From contig NZ_CP080545.1 of NCBI RefSeq assembly GCF_019550795.1, forward strand, positions 5,809,501 through 5,873,500: a stretch of 64,000 nt of DNA, read 5' to 3'. Both the position numbers and the translations under genes were made by a program. This DNA is from Paenibacillus sp. sptzw28 (GTDB lineage: Bacteria > Bacillota > Bacilli > Paenibacillales > Paenibacillaceae). The notes under the pieces were generated by a model. That model saw only the letters and a program-made list of their open reading frames with translations. It was not told the origin of the DNA and ran no database searches. Of this stretch, positions 33,812-42,681 are shown in pieces (position 1 is the stretch's first letter; each line of letters starts with the position of its first letter).

Positions 33812-34702
33812 TCAAAGAATACGTTGAAACGATCGAAAATCGGATGGACTCCTGCCCGACATCCGGCAAAGTCTCAGATAACTGTATGCATATTTATAAT
33901 GATGGCCATGCCTACTTTCAGCTAATGCCTGTTCCCAGTAGGAAGGTTTCAATGGATTCAACTCGGTTACCGTAAAAGCGGAATTGGCTTCAACCCGATT
34001 TTGCTCAAGTGTATTTGCATAAGTCAAGATGTTGATTCTTGCATAAAAGGCTGGATCGAAGTTGTCGTGCACATCATTGCAATAAGCTTGTTTCAGTTCT
34101 ACAATAGCGTGACCATGCGTCAGGATATGCCCCAACTGCATATCGCCTTTCTCCATTCGCAGCGGTCTCTGAAAGTTATGGAACAAGTCAAGCACAGTCT
34201 CCGGAGTCAACTGTAATCTTAAACCTGTATTTGGTATGCCGTTAGGATCAATGACGATATTCTCCCCATTCACAGTAACAAAACCAGGACCTGATGATGC
34301 GAAACTTCTAACAATTTTCTCCATGGCATCAAACAATTCGACAGATGCCGGAATTATGGAACGCAATAGCGTACTCAGCAAATAGTAAGTGTAAATCACG
34401 TCATGCCCAAGAGCATGGCATGTATGGTGATTTTGGACAAGCAGCCTCATCATTTGAGCAGCAAAGCCATCGTATTCCTTGCTTACCCGATACTGCTGTT
34501 CGTTAGCATGTTCATCCACAATTTTCTCAAGATTTTTACGTATCAAATCTTCCATCAAGGGAGGTGCAAGTTTTTCTTCCAAGAGATTAGTCAAGGCTAT
34601 AACCGCACACGCCCAATGTCCTTCCCACATATTGCTTTGCGACGATTCGATCATTTTTTGGCAAGCCCATTTCCTATAGAAATCGATATCCAAATCAATC
34701 AT
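33812..34702 (-). CDS. Conserved-looking helical protein, family not recognised
   Basis: 296 residues, soluble. A striking cluster HHTCHALGHDVIYTYYLLSTL around residue 92 and a later HILTHGHAIVELKQAYC place five or six histidines where they could bind metal. FDAMEKIVRSF and ETVLDLFHNFQRP give further helices. Start ATG with GAGGAG upstream. Possible promoter TTGCTA-N16-TAAAAT overlapping an AGTGATTTTATCAC palindrome in 34735-34790. I cannot name a family. Confidence 0.65.
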   Translation of the reverse strand: MIDLDIDFYRKWACQKMIESSQSNMWEGHWACAVIALTNLLEEKLAPPLMEDLIRKNLEKIVDEHANEQQYRVSKEYDGFAAQMMRLLVQNHHTCHALGHDVIYTYYLLSTLLRSIIPASVELFDAMEKIVRSFASSGPGFVTVNGENIVIDPNGIPNTGLRLQLTPETVLDLFHNFQRPLRMEKGDMQLGHILTHGHAIVELKQAYCNDVHDNFDPAFYARINILTYANTLEQNRVEANSAFTVTELNPLKPSYWEQALAESRHGHHYKYAYSYLRLCRMSGRSPSDFRSFQRIL

Positions 34703-34847
34703 CTCCTCTCACTCTGATACAACAAATTTTGGTAAAAATTGTACACAGTGATTTTATCACACTTTTTAAACTTAGCAAATAAATATGTATGTTAAGTGTT
34801 GTATTAGACTCGTTGCAACTGTCAGTTGAACGAAACTATACACTCAA

Positions 34848-34882
34848 AGAAAAACGAGCCTAGAATTGCTTCTAAGACTCGT
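34848..34882 (-). terminator. Terminator of the two-domain GNAT gene
   Basis: Minus strand: ACGAG ... TTAGAA / TTCTA ... CTCGT stem followed by TTTTC. Confidence 0.7.
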
Positions 34883-34936
34883 CAACGGGTATAGTCAAAT
34901 AGCCGTACTCGTGTACACGAACTTTAACCTTGCGCC

Positions 34937-35710
34937 TTACTGTATCTCTATTCTTAACAGCCTGGTTCTCGTCACCATGCCCGCACTTTCCAAAGTCCTC
35001 TTTGATGCATGGTTATCATACCCGCAGCCGCATATTGGCGTCAGATTGTGTTCATAACACCACTTCATCAGTTCCAGTATGATGCTTCGCCCGATACCTT
35101 GCCTTCTGACTGCTTCATCGGTGCACATACCGATGCTGGCGAACCCGGGCAGCAAGGAACTCTTTTCAAAAACGCCGATTCCAAGCAGCGCAGCCCCCCG
35201 ATAATAAGTGAACAGCTCCCCTTTCTCGATCAACTTGTCATAGTCTCCCGGAAAGTCACGGGAGCAGACCCGTTCGATATCCTTAAGGTCATCTACCCCG
35301 CCCAGGCGAAAAATAACATCGCTCAATGAATCATCTGCAGGTATAATTTCTTGGCTGTCCTGAAAAAAGTAGGCTTGTTTCCTGATGGTAATGTCCTTGT
35401 CTAACGCCAGGCTTATAAACAGCTCATCACAGGTTGGAACAAATAAGAGATTCAGGTCATGTTTATCAAGCACCTGGGTAAAGATAGCCTGCGCATGCTT
35501 CTGAGCCGACCTGCGGATATAGAACTGGGTAAGAAGCTCATCATCTCTAACGGCATAATAACCAACCTCCATTTCCTCGTTCAAAACAATATAAAACGCC
35601 GATTTTAGAATGTGCTCCTCCAGGAAGGAGTCAAAGGGCGAGGACAGCGTCTGAATATATTCTTCAATAAGATGCTGTATTTCATCAATCTTGCATGGTT
35701 TCGTAATCAT
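34937..35710 (-). CDS. GNAT acetyltransferase with degenerate N-terminal half
   Basis: 257 residues. The C-terminal GNAT core is FASIGMCTDEAVRRQGIGRSIILELMKW (loop RRQGIGRS) and ends GYDNHASKRTLESAGM. The first 130 residues look like a second, decayed acetyltransferase-type fold. ATG 35710 has AAGGAAG 6 nt upstream. It starts 37 bp after the BpsA-type gene ends, so they are probably co-transcribed. Confidence 0.82.
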   Translation of the reverse strand: MITKPCKIDEIQHLIEEYIQTLSSPFDSFLEEHILKSAFYIVLNEEMEVGYYAVRDDELLTQFYIRRSAQKHAQAIFTQVLDKHDLNLLFVPTCDELFISLALDKDITIRKQAYFFQDSQEIIPADDSLSDVIFRLGGVDDLKDIERVCSRDFPGDYDKLIEKGELFTYYRGAALLGIGVFEKSSLLPGFASIGMCTDEAVRRQGIGRSIILELMKWCYEHNLTPICGCGYDNHASKRTLESAGMVTRTRLLRIEIQ

Positions 35711-35747
35711 CGGAATCTTCCTTTCGCGAAGGGGCTCGCGGCCCCTT

Positions 35748-36947
35748 TTAGTCATTCGATTTATTTGTTTCGCCAGGTATTTGAATAATCTTCTTATCGA
35801 CCAGATGGAACGTGTCGTTCCCGCAGCTGCGGCATCCCAGATTTTTGAGTTCTTCTATTGTGGAAATATGACCCTGAAAGCCGACTTCTACCGATTCACC
35901 GCACTTGATACAGCGGTATGAGCGCATCGTGCGTTTCACTTCACCCGTATAAAGCGCGTCTGCGAAAAACCCGGTATATTCCTGGGTCGTCTGCTCCGTT
36001 GTCTTCAAAATAATCATCTGGCTCCGGTTCGCAATCATTTCTGCTCCTTCATAGGCATTAAAACGCGGCAAAGTAGCATTGACCGTCAAACCCATCCGTA
36101 CCAGCTCACGCTGCATGGCAAGCATGAATTCAGGCGATTTGTGGGCAAAGGACAGAAAGATGGGAAGCCCTTTTCTATTCTTTAAGGCGCTGATTCCCCG
36201 GGAAACGAAAAGGGTCATGCCCTGCAGCGTATAAGGCGGATCGGTGAAAAAGCAGTCGAATTGGTCATGCAGGTCTTCGGGCAATGGCTGCCGCAGGTCC
36301 ACTTGCCGGCACTTGACAGGAAGCTTCTCCGGGCCAGCAATATCTCGAATAAACGTAAGAAACCGTTCATCGATGTCGACAACTTCAATCGTCGTCTTCG
36401 AATGCTCTCCACCCGGAAATAACCTCTGCAGCAGCAGGCCGATCGAAATACTGACCAAATCATCATCGCCAACGCACAATATCCGTTTTCCGATTAGTGA
36501 ATGCTGTCTGAGGCAAAGTATTGCCCTTCGCAGGCTTGTTTCAGGGGTGCATTTCGATTGATCGATCTGCACGTTCACTTGCGGACGCAAACGGAACAGC
36601 TCTTCCAGCCGGGACAATAGATCTGCGAGCTCGGAGCCCCAAGCAGCATCATCGGCCATAAGCTCCCGGTGCAACTTGTTATTTAATCCGCGGTATCCCC
36701 ATTCCTGTTCAATCCATGCCTTTCCTTGGGCGGTGCAATAGACCCCGCGGTCTTGTGCCAAGGCTCCCGACTTGATCAGCTCCTTCTTAATTGCTGCTGC
36801 AACCGGTATCGGCAGCAGCGTCTTGCGTGCCAGCTCCTTTGTTGAAACACCAAAACCGAAATAGCATTCAAGCAGAAGCTGTTCGATAATTCGGGAGCCC
36901 TCCTCAATCCGGACATTTTCACTTGCCTCTTCGATGTAATTCTTCAC
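35748..36947 (-). CDS. bpsA: Branched-polyamine synthase (bis-aminopropyl spermidine synthase) family
   Basis: 399 residues. An N-terminal winged-helix part (FGFGVSTKELARKTLLPIPVAAAIKK), then a methyltransferase-like catalytic domain with GDDDLVS (160-166), DIDE (191-194) and DPPYT (236-240), the BpsA signature, and a C-terminal zinc ribbon (CIKCG, CRSCG). BpsA makes N4-branched polyamines from decarboxylated SAM. GTG 36947 is chosen with GGAGGG 5 nt upstream. The leader contains two terminator-like stems. Confidence 0.82.
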   Translation of the reverse strand: MKNYIEEASENVRIEEGSRIIEQLLLECYFGFGVSTKELARKTLLPIPVAAAIKKELIKSGALAQDRGVYCTAQGKAWIEQEWGYRGLNNKLHRELMADDAAWGSELADLLSRLEELFRLRPQVNVQIDQSKCTPETSLRRAILCLRQHSLIGKRILCVGDDDLVSISIGLLLQRLFPGGEHSKTTIEVVDIDERFLTFIRDIAGPEKLPVKCRQVDLRQPLPEDLHDQFDCFFTDPPYTLQGMTLFVSRGISALKNRKGLPIFLSFAHKSPEFMLAMQRELVRMGLTVNATLPRFNAYEGAEMIANRSQMIILKTTEQTTQEYTGFFADALYTGEVKRTMRSYRCIKCGESVEVGFQGHISTIEELKNLGCRSCGNDTFHLVDKKIIQIPGETNKSND

Positions 36948-36983
36948 GCAATCCCTCCAGATAAATGTCGATTCAGCAAAACA

Positions 36984-37025
36984 GAAAAAGGGCGAAGAAA
37001 TGAACATAACGTTCATTCTCCGCCC
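36984..37025 (-). terminator. Leader terminator close to bpsA (possible attenuator)
   Basis: Minus strand: GGGCG(gaga)ATGAAC / GTTCAT(ttct)CGCCC stem followed by TTTTTCTGTTTT, only 37 nt before the bpsA start. Its position inside the leader fits transcription attenuation. Confidence 0.7.
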
Positions 37026-37059
37026 TCGCTTGGAGACGCCTAAAAAAGAGCCCGATAAA

Positions 37060-37090
37060 ACAAAAATCCGCACTGAACTCAGCACGGATT
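37060..37090 (-). terminator. Upstream leader terminator-like stem
   Basis: Minus strand: AATCCG, CTGA/TCAG inner pairs, CGGATT, then TTTTTGTTTT. It precedes the other bpsA leader stem by about 35 nt. Confidence 0.6.
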
Positions 37091-37112
37091 GGGCGCAATG
37101 ATAGGTGTACAC

Positions 37113-37499
37113 CTAAGGCATTGTATGATATCCGTTGTTCTTAACTAATTCCGAGGATGCCGAAGTGACCATGACAAATTAAGAGCTGCTTGGATAAGCA
37201 ACCGCTCATGGAACTGCAGAAACCTCTTGTATGGAATTGTTTAGTTAAGAACGAACCCCGACATCAAAATCTCTCCTATTTTACAGATAAATACATTGTA
37301 GTTTGCTCAGGCGGCAAAGTCAACGGGTGCGAGCGTTTCATAAAAAAACCAACATTAGTTAGTTACCCCTGAAAAATTCATTTTTGCTCGGGGCGCTCTC
37401 CTGTGACAGGGGACTTGGTGCTGCGGACGCGCAAGCTCCGTACGAATCAATTCGCCCAATTTACACTGATTAGAAAATATTTTTTGAACTCGTGCTCAA
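37113..37499. other. Gene-poor region between bpsA leader and MerR operon
   Basis: 387 bp. A 60-codon plus-strand frame (37190-37372) lacks a ribosome site and has no recognisable product. No promoter or repeat stands out. It may hold the bpsA promoter and upstream leader. Confidence 0.4.
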
Positions 37500-37712
37500 T
37501 TAAACTGTAGTACCCTCTTCTTGTAACGTTACCGCGCGAATTATAACATCCGGATGCGCAGCTTGAATTTGTACCTTGGCATCTTCTATTCCATTTGCCG
37601 TAATATCGCGGTAAAAGACGACATTGTTGAAAGGGAAGACATATTCGACCGTGTACCTGTCTTGTTTTGTGACCATTCCAATCAGCTCCAATCTCTCAAG
37701 TGAGATGCTCAA
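37500..37712 (-). CDS. Small hypothetical protein of the MerR operon, 70 aa
   Basis: 70 residues: a short helix then a beta-rich part (YTVEYVFPFNNVVFYRDITANG, VIIRAVTLQEEG). Its ATG overlaps the previous stop by 4 bp, so it is translationally coupled as the last gene of the MerR operon. No family recognised. Confidence 0.65.
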   Translation of the reverse strand: MSISLERLELIGMVTKQDRYTVEYVFPFNNVVFYRDITANGIEDAKVQIQAAHPDVIIRAVTLQEEGTTV

Positions 37713-38227
37713 TATTCGATACGGTACTTTTTCTCAAGCTCAGACAACTCATTGAACTGCACTATGGTTACCGGTTTTATGATCGTAAATTCCCATTCAT
37801 CACCAAGGGAGCGGCGCAATTGTTTCACTCGCCCGGTGACCTCTTCATCAATGAACAAGTCATTCATCTCATCCTCATTAACGAAGTTTACGGTGACAGA
37901 ATGAGTGTACCGCTGCGGCTGACCTGTATCGTCCCGGCAATCGACAATGACGGAAATTTCACCTTTATCACCGGGAACAGCCTTACCGGTATACACTTCA
38001 ATGAGTACATCACTCCCTTTTATGGGGCTGCCCATTTCAATAGCGCCAAATTCGTTTTCGGGATAGCCGTTCATATTCGGCAAACGATGCATTCCTTCGG
38101 GGAGCTGGAGACTGATCCGAACACCGGTTATACCTTCAGCGCCGGGAAACTGTTGATATTGAATCCATATGTGATTGATGCCCTCTTCGTTTTCCATCAC
38201 GGATTTTTCTAATTTCACCGTTATCAT
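37709..38227 (-). CDS. Hypothetical beta-rich protein of the MerR operon
   Basis: 172 residues. A beta-sandwich-like region (GVRISLQLPEGMHRLPNMNG, DVLIEVYTGKAVPGDKGEISVIVDC) is followed by helical ends. It overlaps the merR-type gene by 4 bp (ATGA) and the next gene by 4 bp. Function unknown; probably what the regulator controls. Confidence 0.65.
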   Translation of the reverse strand: MITVKLEKSVMENEEGINHIWIQYQQFPGAEGITGVRISLQLPEGMHRLPNMNGYPENEFGAIEMGSPIKGSDVLIEVYTGKAVPGDKGEISVIVDCRDDTGQPQRYTHSVTVNFVNEDEMNDLFIDEEVTGRVKQLRRSLGDEWEFTIIKPVTIVQFNELSELEKKYRIEY

Positions 38228-38643
38228 GAGCCGCGGTCCCCTTTAATAAGCTGAGAGACTGTTTCAATCATTTTTTGCCTAAGTTCTGCAGAAACCCGGG
38301 GACTGAGCGTAAGGTAAACGTCTTCGCTAACTTGATGAGTTTCGTTCTCGAGAATGCCATTTGGTTTATACATTGTAAGCTTCTCACCGATTCTTATGAT
38401 ATCTTCCATGGTGAGGCCATTTAGTTTTTCCTGGATGGAGGCAAGCGTTTCTCCGGTCCTCGACAATGTTAAAATCGCCCGAAAAAAATGAAGGTGTTTG
38501 TCTGTATAGACACGTTTGTTGCCAACCAATTCGAGCGGAGGAATGATGCCGATTTGTGTATAATACCGGACGGTTCGTAAATTCATCTCCGGGTCGTCAT
38601 TTCGAAGCTGGTCCGTAATCTGTTTGGCTGTATAGGTATTCAA
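38224..38643 (-). CDS. MerR-family regulator
   Basis: 139 residues: helix-turn-helix with LRTVRYYTQIGIIPPLELVGNKRVYTDKHLHFFRAI, the usual RYY-G-I-P and R-x-Y-x-x-x-x-x-L motifs. A short dimerisation helix follows; there is no Cys-rich metal site. First of three overlapping genes, probably autoregulated via the palindrome upstream. Confidence 0.87.
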   Translation of the reverse strand: MNTYTAKQITDQLRNDDPEMNLRTVRYYTQIGIIPPLELVGNKRVYTDKHLHFFRAILTLSRTGETLASIQEKLNGLTMEDIIRIGEKLTMYKPNGILENETHQVSEDVYLTLSPRVSAELRQKMIETVSQLIKGDRGS

Positions 38644-38677
38644 ATGACCTCACTCCTTATGACAGTCAACTGTTGTA

Positions 38678-38695
38678 GTTACAGTATACTGTAAC
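38678..38695. promoter_or_regulatory. Perfect 18-bp palindrome upstream of the MerR operon
   Basis: GTTACAGTATACTGTAAC is perfectly self-complementary, and further ACAGT/ACTGT half-sites lie either side (38662-38705). It contains a possible -10 (TATACT). It is the likely operator of the adjacent MerR-type regulator. Confidence 0.65.
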
Positions 38696-38737
38696 ATTAA
38701 CAGTATGATGTCATTATATTTAGAGCCCGCTAAAATT

Positions 38738-38775
38738 GCAACAAAAAAGACAACTCTGAGCAACAAGTTGTCTTT
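38738..38775 (-). terminator. Terminator after truncated methyltransferase
   Basis: Minus strand: GACAAC(TTGTTGCTCAGA)GTTGTC stem followed by TTTTTT. Confidence 0.75.
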
Positions 38776-38983
38776 AAAAAATGGGTATGCTGTTTCTGCC
38801 CACACCAGAACCCAGATCCAATACGGATAAATATTCTCTGTCATCGAAGGCTGCGAGGTATTCCATTACCGTCTTCACAGGCTTATGCAGCCATGAACCG
38901 GCTTCAAACAGCTTATAATTCTCGTAACAAGCTTCATGGTAGTTTCTCTCTTCAGTTCTGATCTTTTCAATTCTGTTATCCAT
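38774..38983 (-). pseudogene. Truncated class I SAM methyltransferase (N-terminal part)
   Basis: 69 residues: MDNRIEKIRTEERNYHEACY, then LHKPVKTVMEYLAAF, and the SAM motif I VLDLGSGVGRNSIPI, after which the frame stops almost at once. A full enzyme needs about 200 residues, so nearly all of the fold is missing. GGAAG precedes ATG. It ends inside a terminator. A deletion remnant next to the APH gene. Confidence 0.75.
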
Positions 38984-39034
38984 ATTGAAAACTTCCTTTT
39001 TATCGTTTATAACCCATAATGCCATATCCGTCAT

Positions 39035-40048
39035 TTACATCTCGTTATTTAGCCAATATTCCAATTGAGGAATCATCTCCGCATAACGCCTAATGGCATT
39101 AATTGTTCCTGTTACTTGCTCAGTCCCCATCTTCTGTTCTTCCTGGTCTGTGCATTCAATCCATAACGACCGTTTTAAACTATATTCCAGCCAGCCTAAT
39201 TTGCCTGAAAAACCACTTGCCAATACCATTCTCCAGTTTGCTTGAAGTGTTCCATATCTCTTCTTATATCCGCCGATGAAAGCTAAAAATCTTTCTTTGT
39301 CAATGTTTCCTGTTTCAGTTTCGGACCAGTAAACAGCTGTTTCAGTCAAGTCCTGCATTGGATTTATATGGCCGGCTGACTCCCAGTCAATCAGGATAGG
39401 ATTGTCATGGTTCCACATCACATTTTTCGGATCCAAATCCCCGTGGCTAATAACCTTCTCTGATGCAAGCAGTCTTGCTGATTCATTCGCCTGAGCATTC
39501 CAATCGTATAGGTTATCAATGACTTCAAGGAGCAGGTTAACCCACACTGTATTATTTTCTTGTCCTTGCTGCAAATAGGAATTCCAATCCGTTAGCTGTG
39601 TATGATCCGGCCAATTATTACTGGTGGCTAACACTGAAAAATCCGTCATATGCAGATTCGCAAGAATGGCACCTATTTTCTCACAATGGACAATATTGAT
39701 TTCACGAGGTTTCAGACTGTTACCATCTACCCAATCGAAAACAAGATAGAACTGATTGTCTAATTCATGCATGAAAGTGCCGTTAATTCTTTTAGCTGGT
39801 ACAGCAGGTATATGATCGGCTGCAATATTGGCAATTCGTTCCGACCTGGTAAAATTGTGCATGGCCGCAGGTCTAAGCATTATTTGCGGGTTTAATGCTT
39901 TAATTGCATATTTGCCCTGCGTGGTTTCAATAGCATACATTCTGTGTAAAAGCCCGCCAGACAGCGCTTCAGGAGCACCAATTATCTCGCCAAGCTGTAA
40001 TAGATTACTTAACTTTTCAATTTGCAAATTATACGGCATCTCACTCAC
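39035..40048 (-). CDS. APH-family phosphotransferase
   Basis: 337 residues. Catalytic loop HGDLDPKNVMWN (about 205-216) and IDWESAGHINPMQDL. GGLLHRMYAIETTQGKYAIKALN supplies the nucleotide loop and lysine. Substrate unknown. Its start overlaps the HAD gene stop by 4 bp, so it is coupled to GNAT and HAD genes upstream. Confidence 0.86.
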   Translation of the reverse strand: MSEMPYNLQIEKLSNLLQLGEIIGAPEALSGGLLHRMYAIETTQGKYAIKALNPQIMLRPAAMHNFTRSERIANIAADHIPAVPAKRINGTFMHELDNQFYLVFDWVDGNSLKPREINIVHCEKIGAILANLHMTDFSVLATSNNWPDHTQLTDWNSYLQQGQENNTVWVNLLLEVIDNLYDWNAQANESARLLASEKVISHGDLDPKNVMWNHDNPILIDWESAGHINPMQDLTETAVYWSETETGNIDKERFLAFIGGYKKRYGTLQANWRMVLASGFSGKLGWLEYSLKRSLWIECTDQEEQKMGTEQVTGTINAIRRYAEMIPQLEYWLNNEM

Positions 40049-40728
40049 TGTTTAAGGATCACCTCTACTTCCTCCAGGTTTTTACATATGTATTTGGGCT
40101 CGATGTCCACCGGTTTGGTCTTCCCCTTGCGGTTTAGCCACACAGCATCAATCCCGGCTTCCTGGGCTCCGTAAACATCACTGACTATAGAATCGCCAAT
40201 GTGAATGACTTCGCCGGGCTGCAGATTATATCGTCTTAACGCTTCTTGAAACAACTCCGGTCTGGGCTTGTAGGATCTGACGTCTTCACTGGATATAACG
40301 CCATCAGCCCAAATATCGAGATGCTCCATAGCCGCTCTGATATCATCGGAATCAATGTTGGACAGTATATATACGGGTTTTTCCTGGCGTATTAATTCGA
40401 GAAAAGCATGAGTATCAGCGAATATATTCGGCTTTCTCCAATGGTCGAACTGCTTTTGAATGATCTTGCTTGCATCGCATTCGGACTGGAATGTCCGGAT
40501 CGTTTCCACTAGAGATTTAACACCCAATTCGCGCTGAGTTTGAAACGTTTGTCCGTTGCTGTCTTGAAACATCTTCGAGAAAGTTTTCCACCAGAATCGT
40601 CCAACTTCTTCAATCGAACATTCAACAGCAGCATTAATCCTTACTTCTTCACAAATAAGCGGAATGATATCGTCATCTTCATGAACCAAGGTCCCATAGA
40701 AATCCAAAAAAACCGCTTTAATTGTCAT
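40045..40728 (-). CDS. HAD-superfamily hydrolase
   Basis: 227 residues. DFYGTLVHEDDD (motif I), YILSNIDSDDIRAAM (motif II), RSYKPRPELFQEALRR (motif III Lys) and IHIGDSIVSDVYGAQEAG (motif IV). A phosphatase, possibly of phosphoglycolate type. ATG 40728 has AAAGGAGG 5 nt upstream; the longer frame is rejected. Confidence 0.88.
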   Translation of the reverse strand: MTIKAVFLDFYGTLVHEDDDIIPLICEEVRINAAVECSIEEVGRFWWKTFSKMFQDSNGQTFQTQRELGVKSLVETIRTFQSECDASKIIQKQFDHWRKPNIFADTHAFLELIRQEKPVYILSNIDSDDIRAAMEHLDIWADGVISSEDVRSYKPRPELFQEALRRYNLQPGEVIHIGDSIVSDVYGAQEAGIDAVWLNRKGKTKPVDIEPKYICKNLEEVEVILKQ

Positions 40729-41416
40729 ACGGCCTCCTTTTTGCTTCAAAAGATTGCTCCGCCGTAATGCTGAAATCCATTCCGTATTGAACCATATTCA
40801 ACTTCTGCGCGATTCTTTGTGAGCTCATATTATCCCAAGAAGTACTGTACAGAGGTATTAACCCGCCCTGCCGCACTTGGTGAATCCATTCCGCCACAAC
40901 CCGCTCTGCGTAACCATTCCCTCTATACTGCTCTATTGTTAATAGACCTGCTTCTGCAGCAGCCTCGCTTTTTCTTGCACAACTGCACACCGACACCGCT
41001 TGCCCATCGACTATCAATCCGACTACGGGACTTCTTAATTCAATCTCAGGTATTAAAGCCGGAAAATATTTGGATAAAAAATGGCTATTTTTTTCGGTCA
41101 TGACAATCGCGTTATTAGCAATGTTCTGGCGGCTATCGTTTGATGGACATACAAATGCAGGTCCCATCCAGATGCTTGTAATCTTTCTGTATTTCTCAAG
41201 AACTCTGCACAGCTCCATTACATTGATTGACTCGGAGAGAATCCGATTGAGAACGTTTACGATATGTTCCGGGAGGTTGTGATTATAATAGAATTCAATA
41301 GATTTCTTAGTCCGGCCGATAAAAAGTAACGGAGCACCTGCCTGCTCCGGTTCATTAATGCCGACAATCCGGTTCTCCTCATTCAACACGTACAGCGTTT
41401 TAGCTTGTATTTTCAT
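40718..41416 (-). CDS. GNAT-type acetyltransferase (FR47-like)
   Basis: 232 residues. The C-terminal half has AGLLTIEQYRGNGYAERVVAEW (loop RGNGYAER) and YSTSWDNMSSQRIAQKLNM, the FR47-like pattern in which a tyrosine/asparagine pair ends the domain. The N-terminal half (SSVVGLIVDG, AVSVCSCARKSE) is typical of this GNAT group. First gene of the GNAT - HAD - APH operon. Confidence 0.8.
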   Translation of the reverse strand: MKIQAKTLYVLNEENRIVGINEPEQAGAPLLFIGRTKKSIEFYYNHNLPEHIVNVLNRILSESINVMELCRVLEKYRKITSIWMGPAFVCPSNDSRQNIANNAIVMTEKNSHFLSKYFPALIPEIELRSPVVGLIVDGQAVSVCSCARKSEAAAEAGLLTIEQYRGNGYAERVVAEWIHQVRQGGLIPLYSTSWDNMSSQRIAQKLNMVQYGMDFSITAEQSFEAKRRPYDN

Positions 41417-41533
41417 TAGTTCGGTATCGGTCAGGTGAATAATATTTCACGCCCCTCTGGCAAAATATACTTGTAACAGGACCCTATGTCCCAGATAAAT
41501 ACAATTCTATCTTTATAAGTTGTAAAAGAAAAG

Positions 41534-41554
41534 AACCCCTCGAAGTTGAGGGGT
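41534..41554 (-). terminator. Terminator of the sugar transporter operon
   Basis: Minus strand: CCCCTC(aacttc)GAGGGG followed by TTCTTTTCTTTT, 28 bp after the binding-protein gene. Confidence 0.8.
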
Positions 41555-41581
41555 ATGTAACGCTATTCACAGTTCTTTTTG

Positions 41582-42631
41582 TTAATAAACAGCCTTCCAC
41601 TCTGCAATATTGGCAGCATCGAATTTATACGGATCGCCGAGCATGATTTGCGTGCCGTCTCCATCCTGTACGACTTCCTTGTCGCCCAGACGAGCGGCTT
41701 TAAGCTTGTCGCCTACTTTTCCGGTAATGGTACCGCTTACTAATGCGTCAGCTGCATAACCGGCAAGATATCCGACATCGATCGGATTCCACAGATACAT
41801 CCACTCACACACGCCGCTTTCGATATATTCGGCCATTTCACTTGGCAGACCAAGCCCTGTCAGGTGAACTTTACCTTTCAGTCCTTTGTCCGTCAGCACT
41901 TTGCCTGCTGCTGCAATTCCGACGGTCGTCGGAGCGATAATCCCTTTCAGGTTCGGGTAGGATTTGAGAAGCGCCTCGGTCTCGGATACGCTCTTATCGC
42001 GAAGATCATCGCCATATGCGACTTTGACCAGCTCGATATCTTTATATTTCGGGTCTTCAAGCTCCTTCTTCATCCACTCGATCCACGTGTTCTGATTTGT
42101 AGCTTGAGAAGTTGCGCTCAGAATCGCGATCTGGCCGGAACCGCCAATCATGTCGGAAATTGCCTGCACCTGGACACGGCCGATCCGTTCCGGATCAGCC
42201 TGGTTCACATGCACCATGCGGCTTTTGGCGTTAACGGCGGAATCGAGGGAGAGCACCTTGATTCCTTGGTCCATTGCTTTTTTCAATGCCGGCTGAAGAG
42301 CATCCGGGTCGTTCCCAACCATCGCGATCGCGTTCACCTTTTGTGAGATCAGCTCTTCAATCATCTGGATTTGCGCTTCTGCCGTCGGCTGGTCCGGCGC
42401 TTTCAGAATCGCTTCGTGGCCCAGCTCTTCAATTGCATTCTTGTAGCCTTCCATTTCCTTCTCACCGTATGGGTTGCCGGTGTTTTTAAAGATAATGGCG
42501 AATTTCTTTTTGCCGCCTGTATCGGCGCTCCCTGTATCGGTGCCGCCTTTGTTGGTCGTCCCGCTTCCGCAAGCTGCGAGCAGGGTCATGGTGAGTACGA
42601 TAGACAAGCACATAAATATTACCTTTTTCAT
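41582..42631 (-). CDS. rhaS: Rhamnose-type sugar-binding lipoprotein
   Basis: 349 residues. Lipobox LLAACG gives a lipidated Cys near 21. KFAIIFKNTGNPYGEKEMEG, ANDPxAL-type NDPDALQPALKKAMDQGIKV, NQNTWIEWMKKEL, IIAPTTVGIAAAGKVL and GLGLPSEMAEYI correspond to the RhaS-type periplasmic-binding fold. It feeds a two-permease, two-ATPase ABC importer encoded upstream. The substrate call (rhamnose) is from motif similarity only; LsrB (AI-2) is a nearby alternative. No catabolic genes adjoin. Confidence 0.8.
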   Translation of the reverse strand: MKKVIFMCLSIVLTMTLLAACGSGTTNKGGTDTGSADTGGKKKFAIIFKNTGNPYGEKEMEGYKNAIEELGHEAILKAPDQPTAEAQIQMIEELISQKVNAIAMVGNDPDALQPALKKAMDQGIKVLSLDSAVNAKSRMVHVNQADPERIGRVQVQAISDMIGGSGQIAILSATSQATNQNTWIEWMKKELEDPKYKDIELVKVAYGDDLRDKSVSETEALLKSYPNLKGIIAPTTVGIAAAGKVLTDKGLKGKVHLTGLGLPSEMAEYIESGVCEWMYLWNPIDVGYLAGYAADALVSGTITGKVGDKLKAARLGDKEVVQDGDGTQIMLGDPYKFDAANIAEWKAVY

Positions 42632-42681
42632 TTTTTCTTCCTCCCTTTATTACCTTTTGTTTTTTATATACATAAACAGTT

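Noticed and set aside
37190..37372. 60-codon plus-strand ORF
   Set aside because: No ribosome site, no recognisable sequence features; treated as intergenic.
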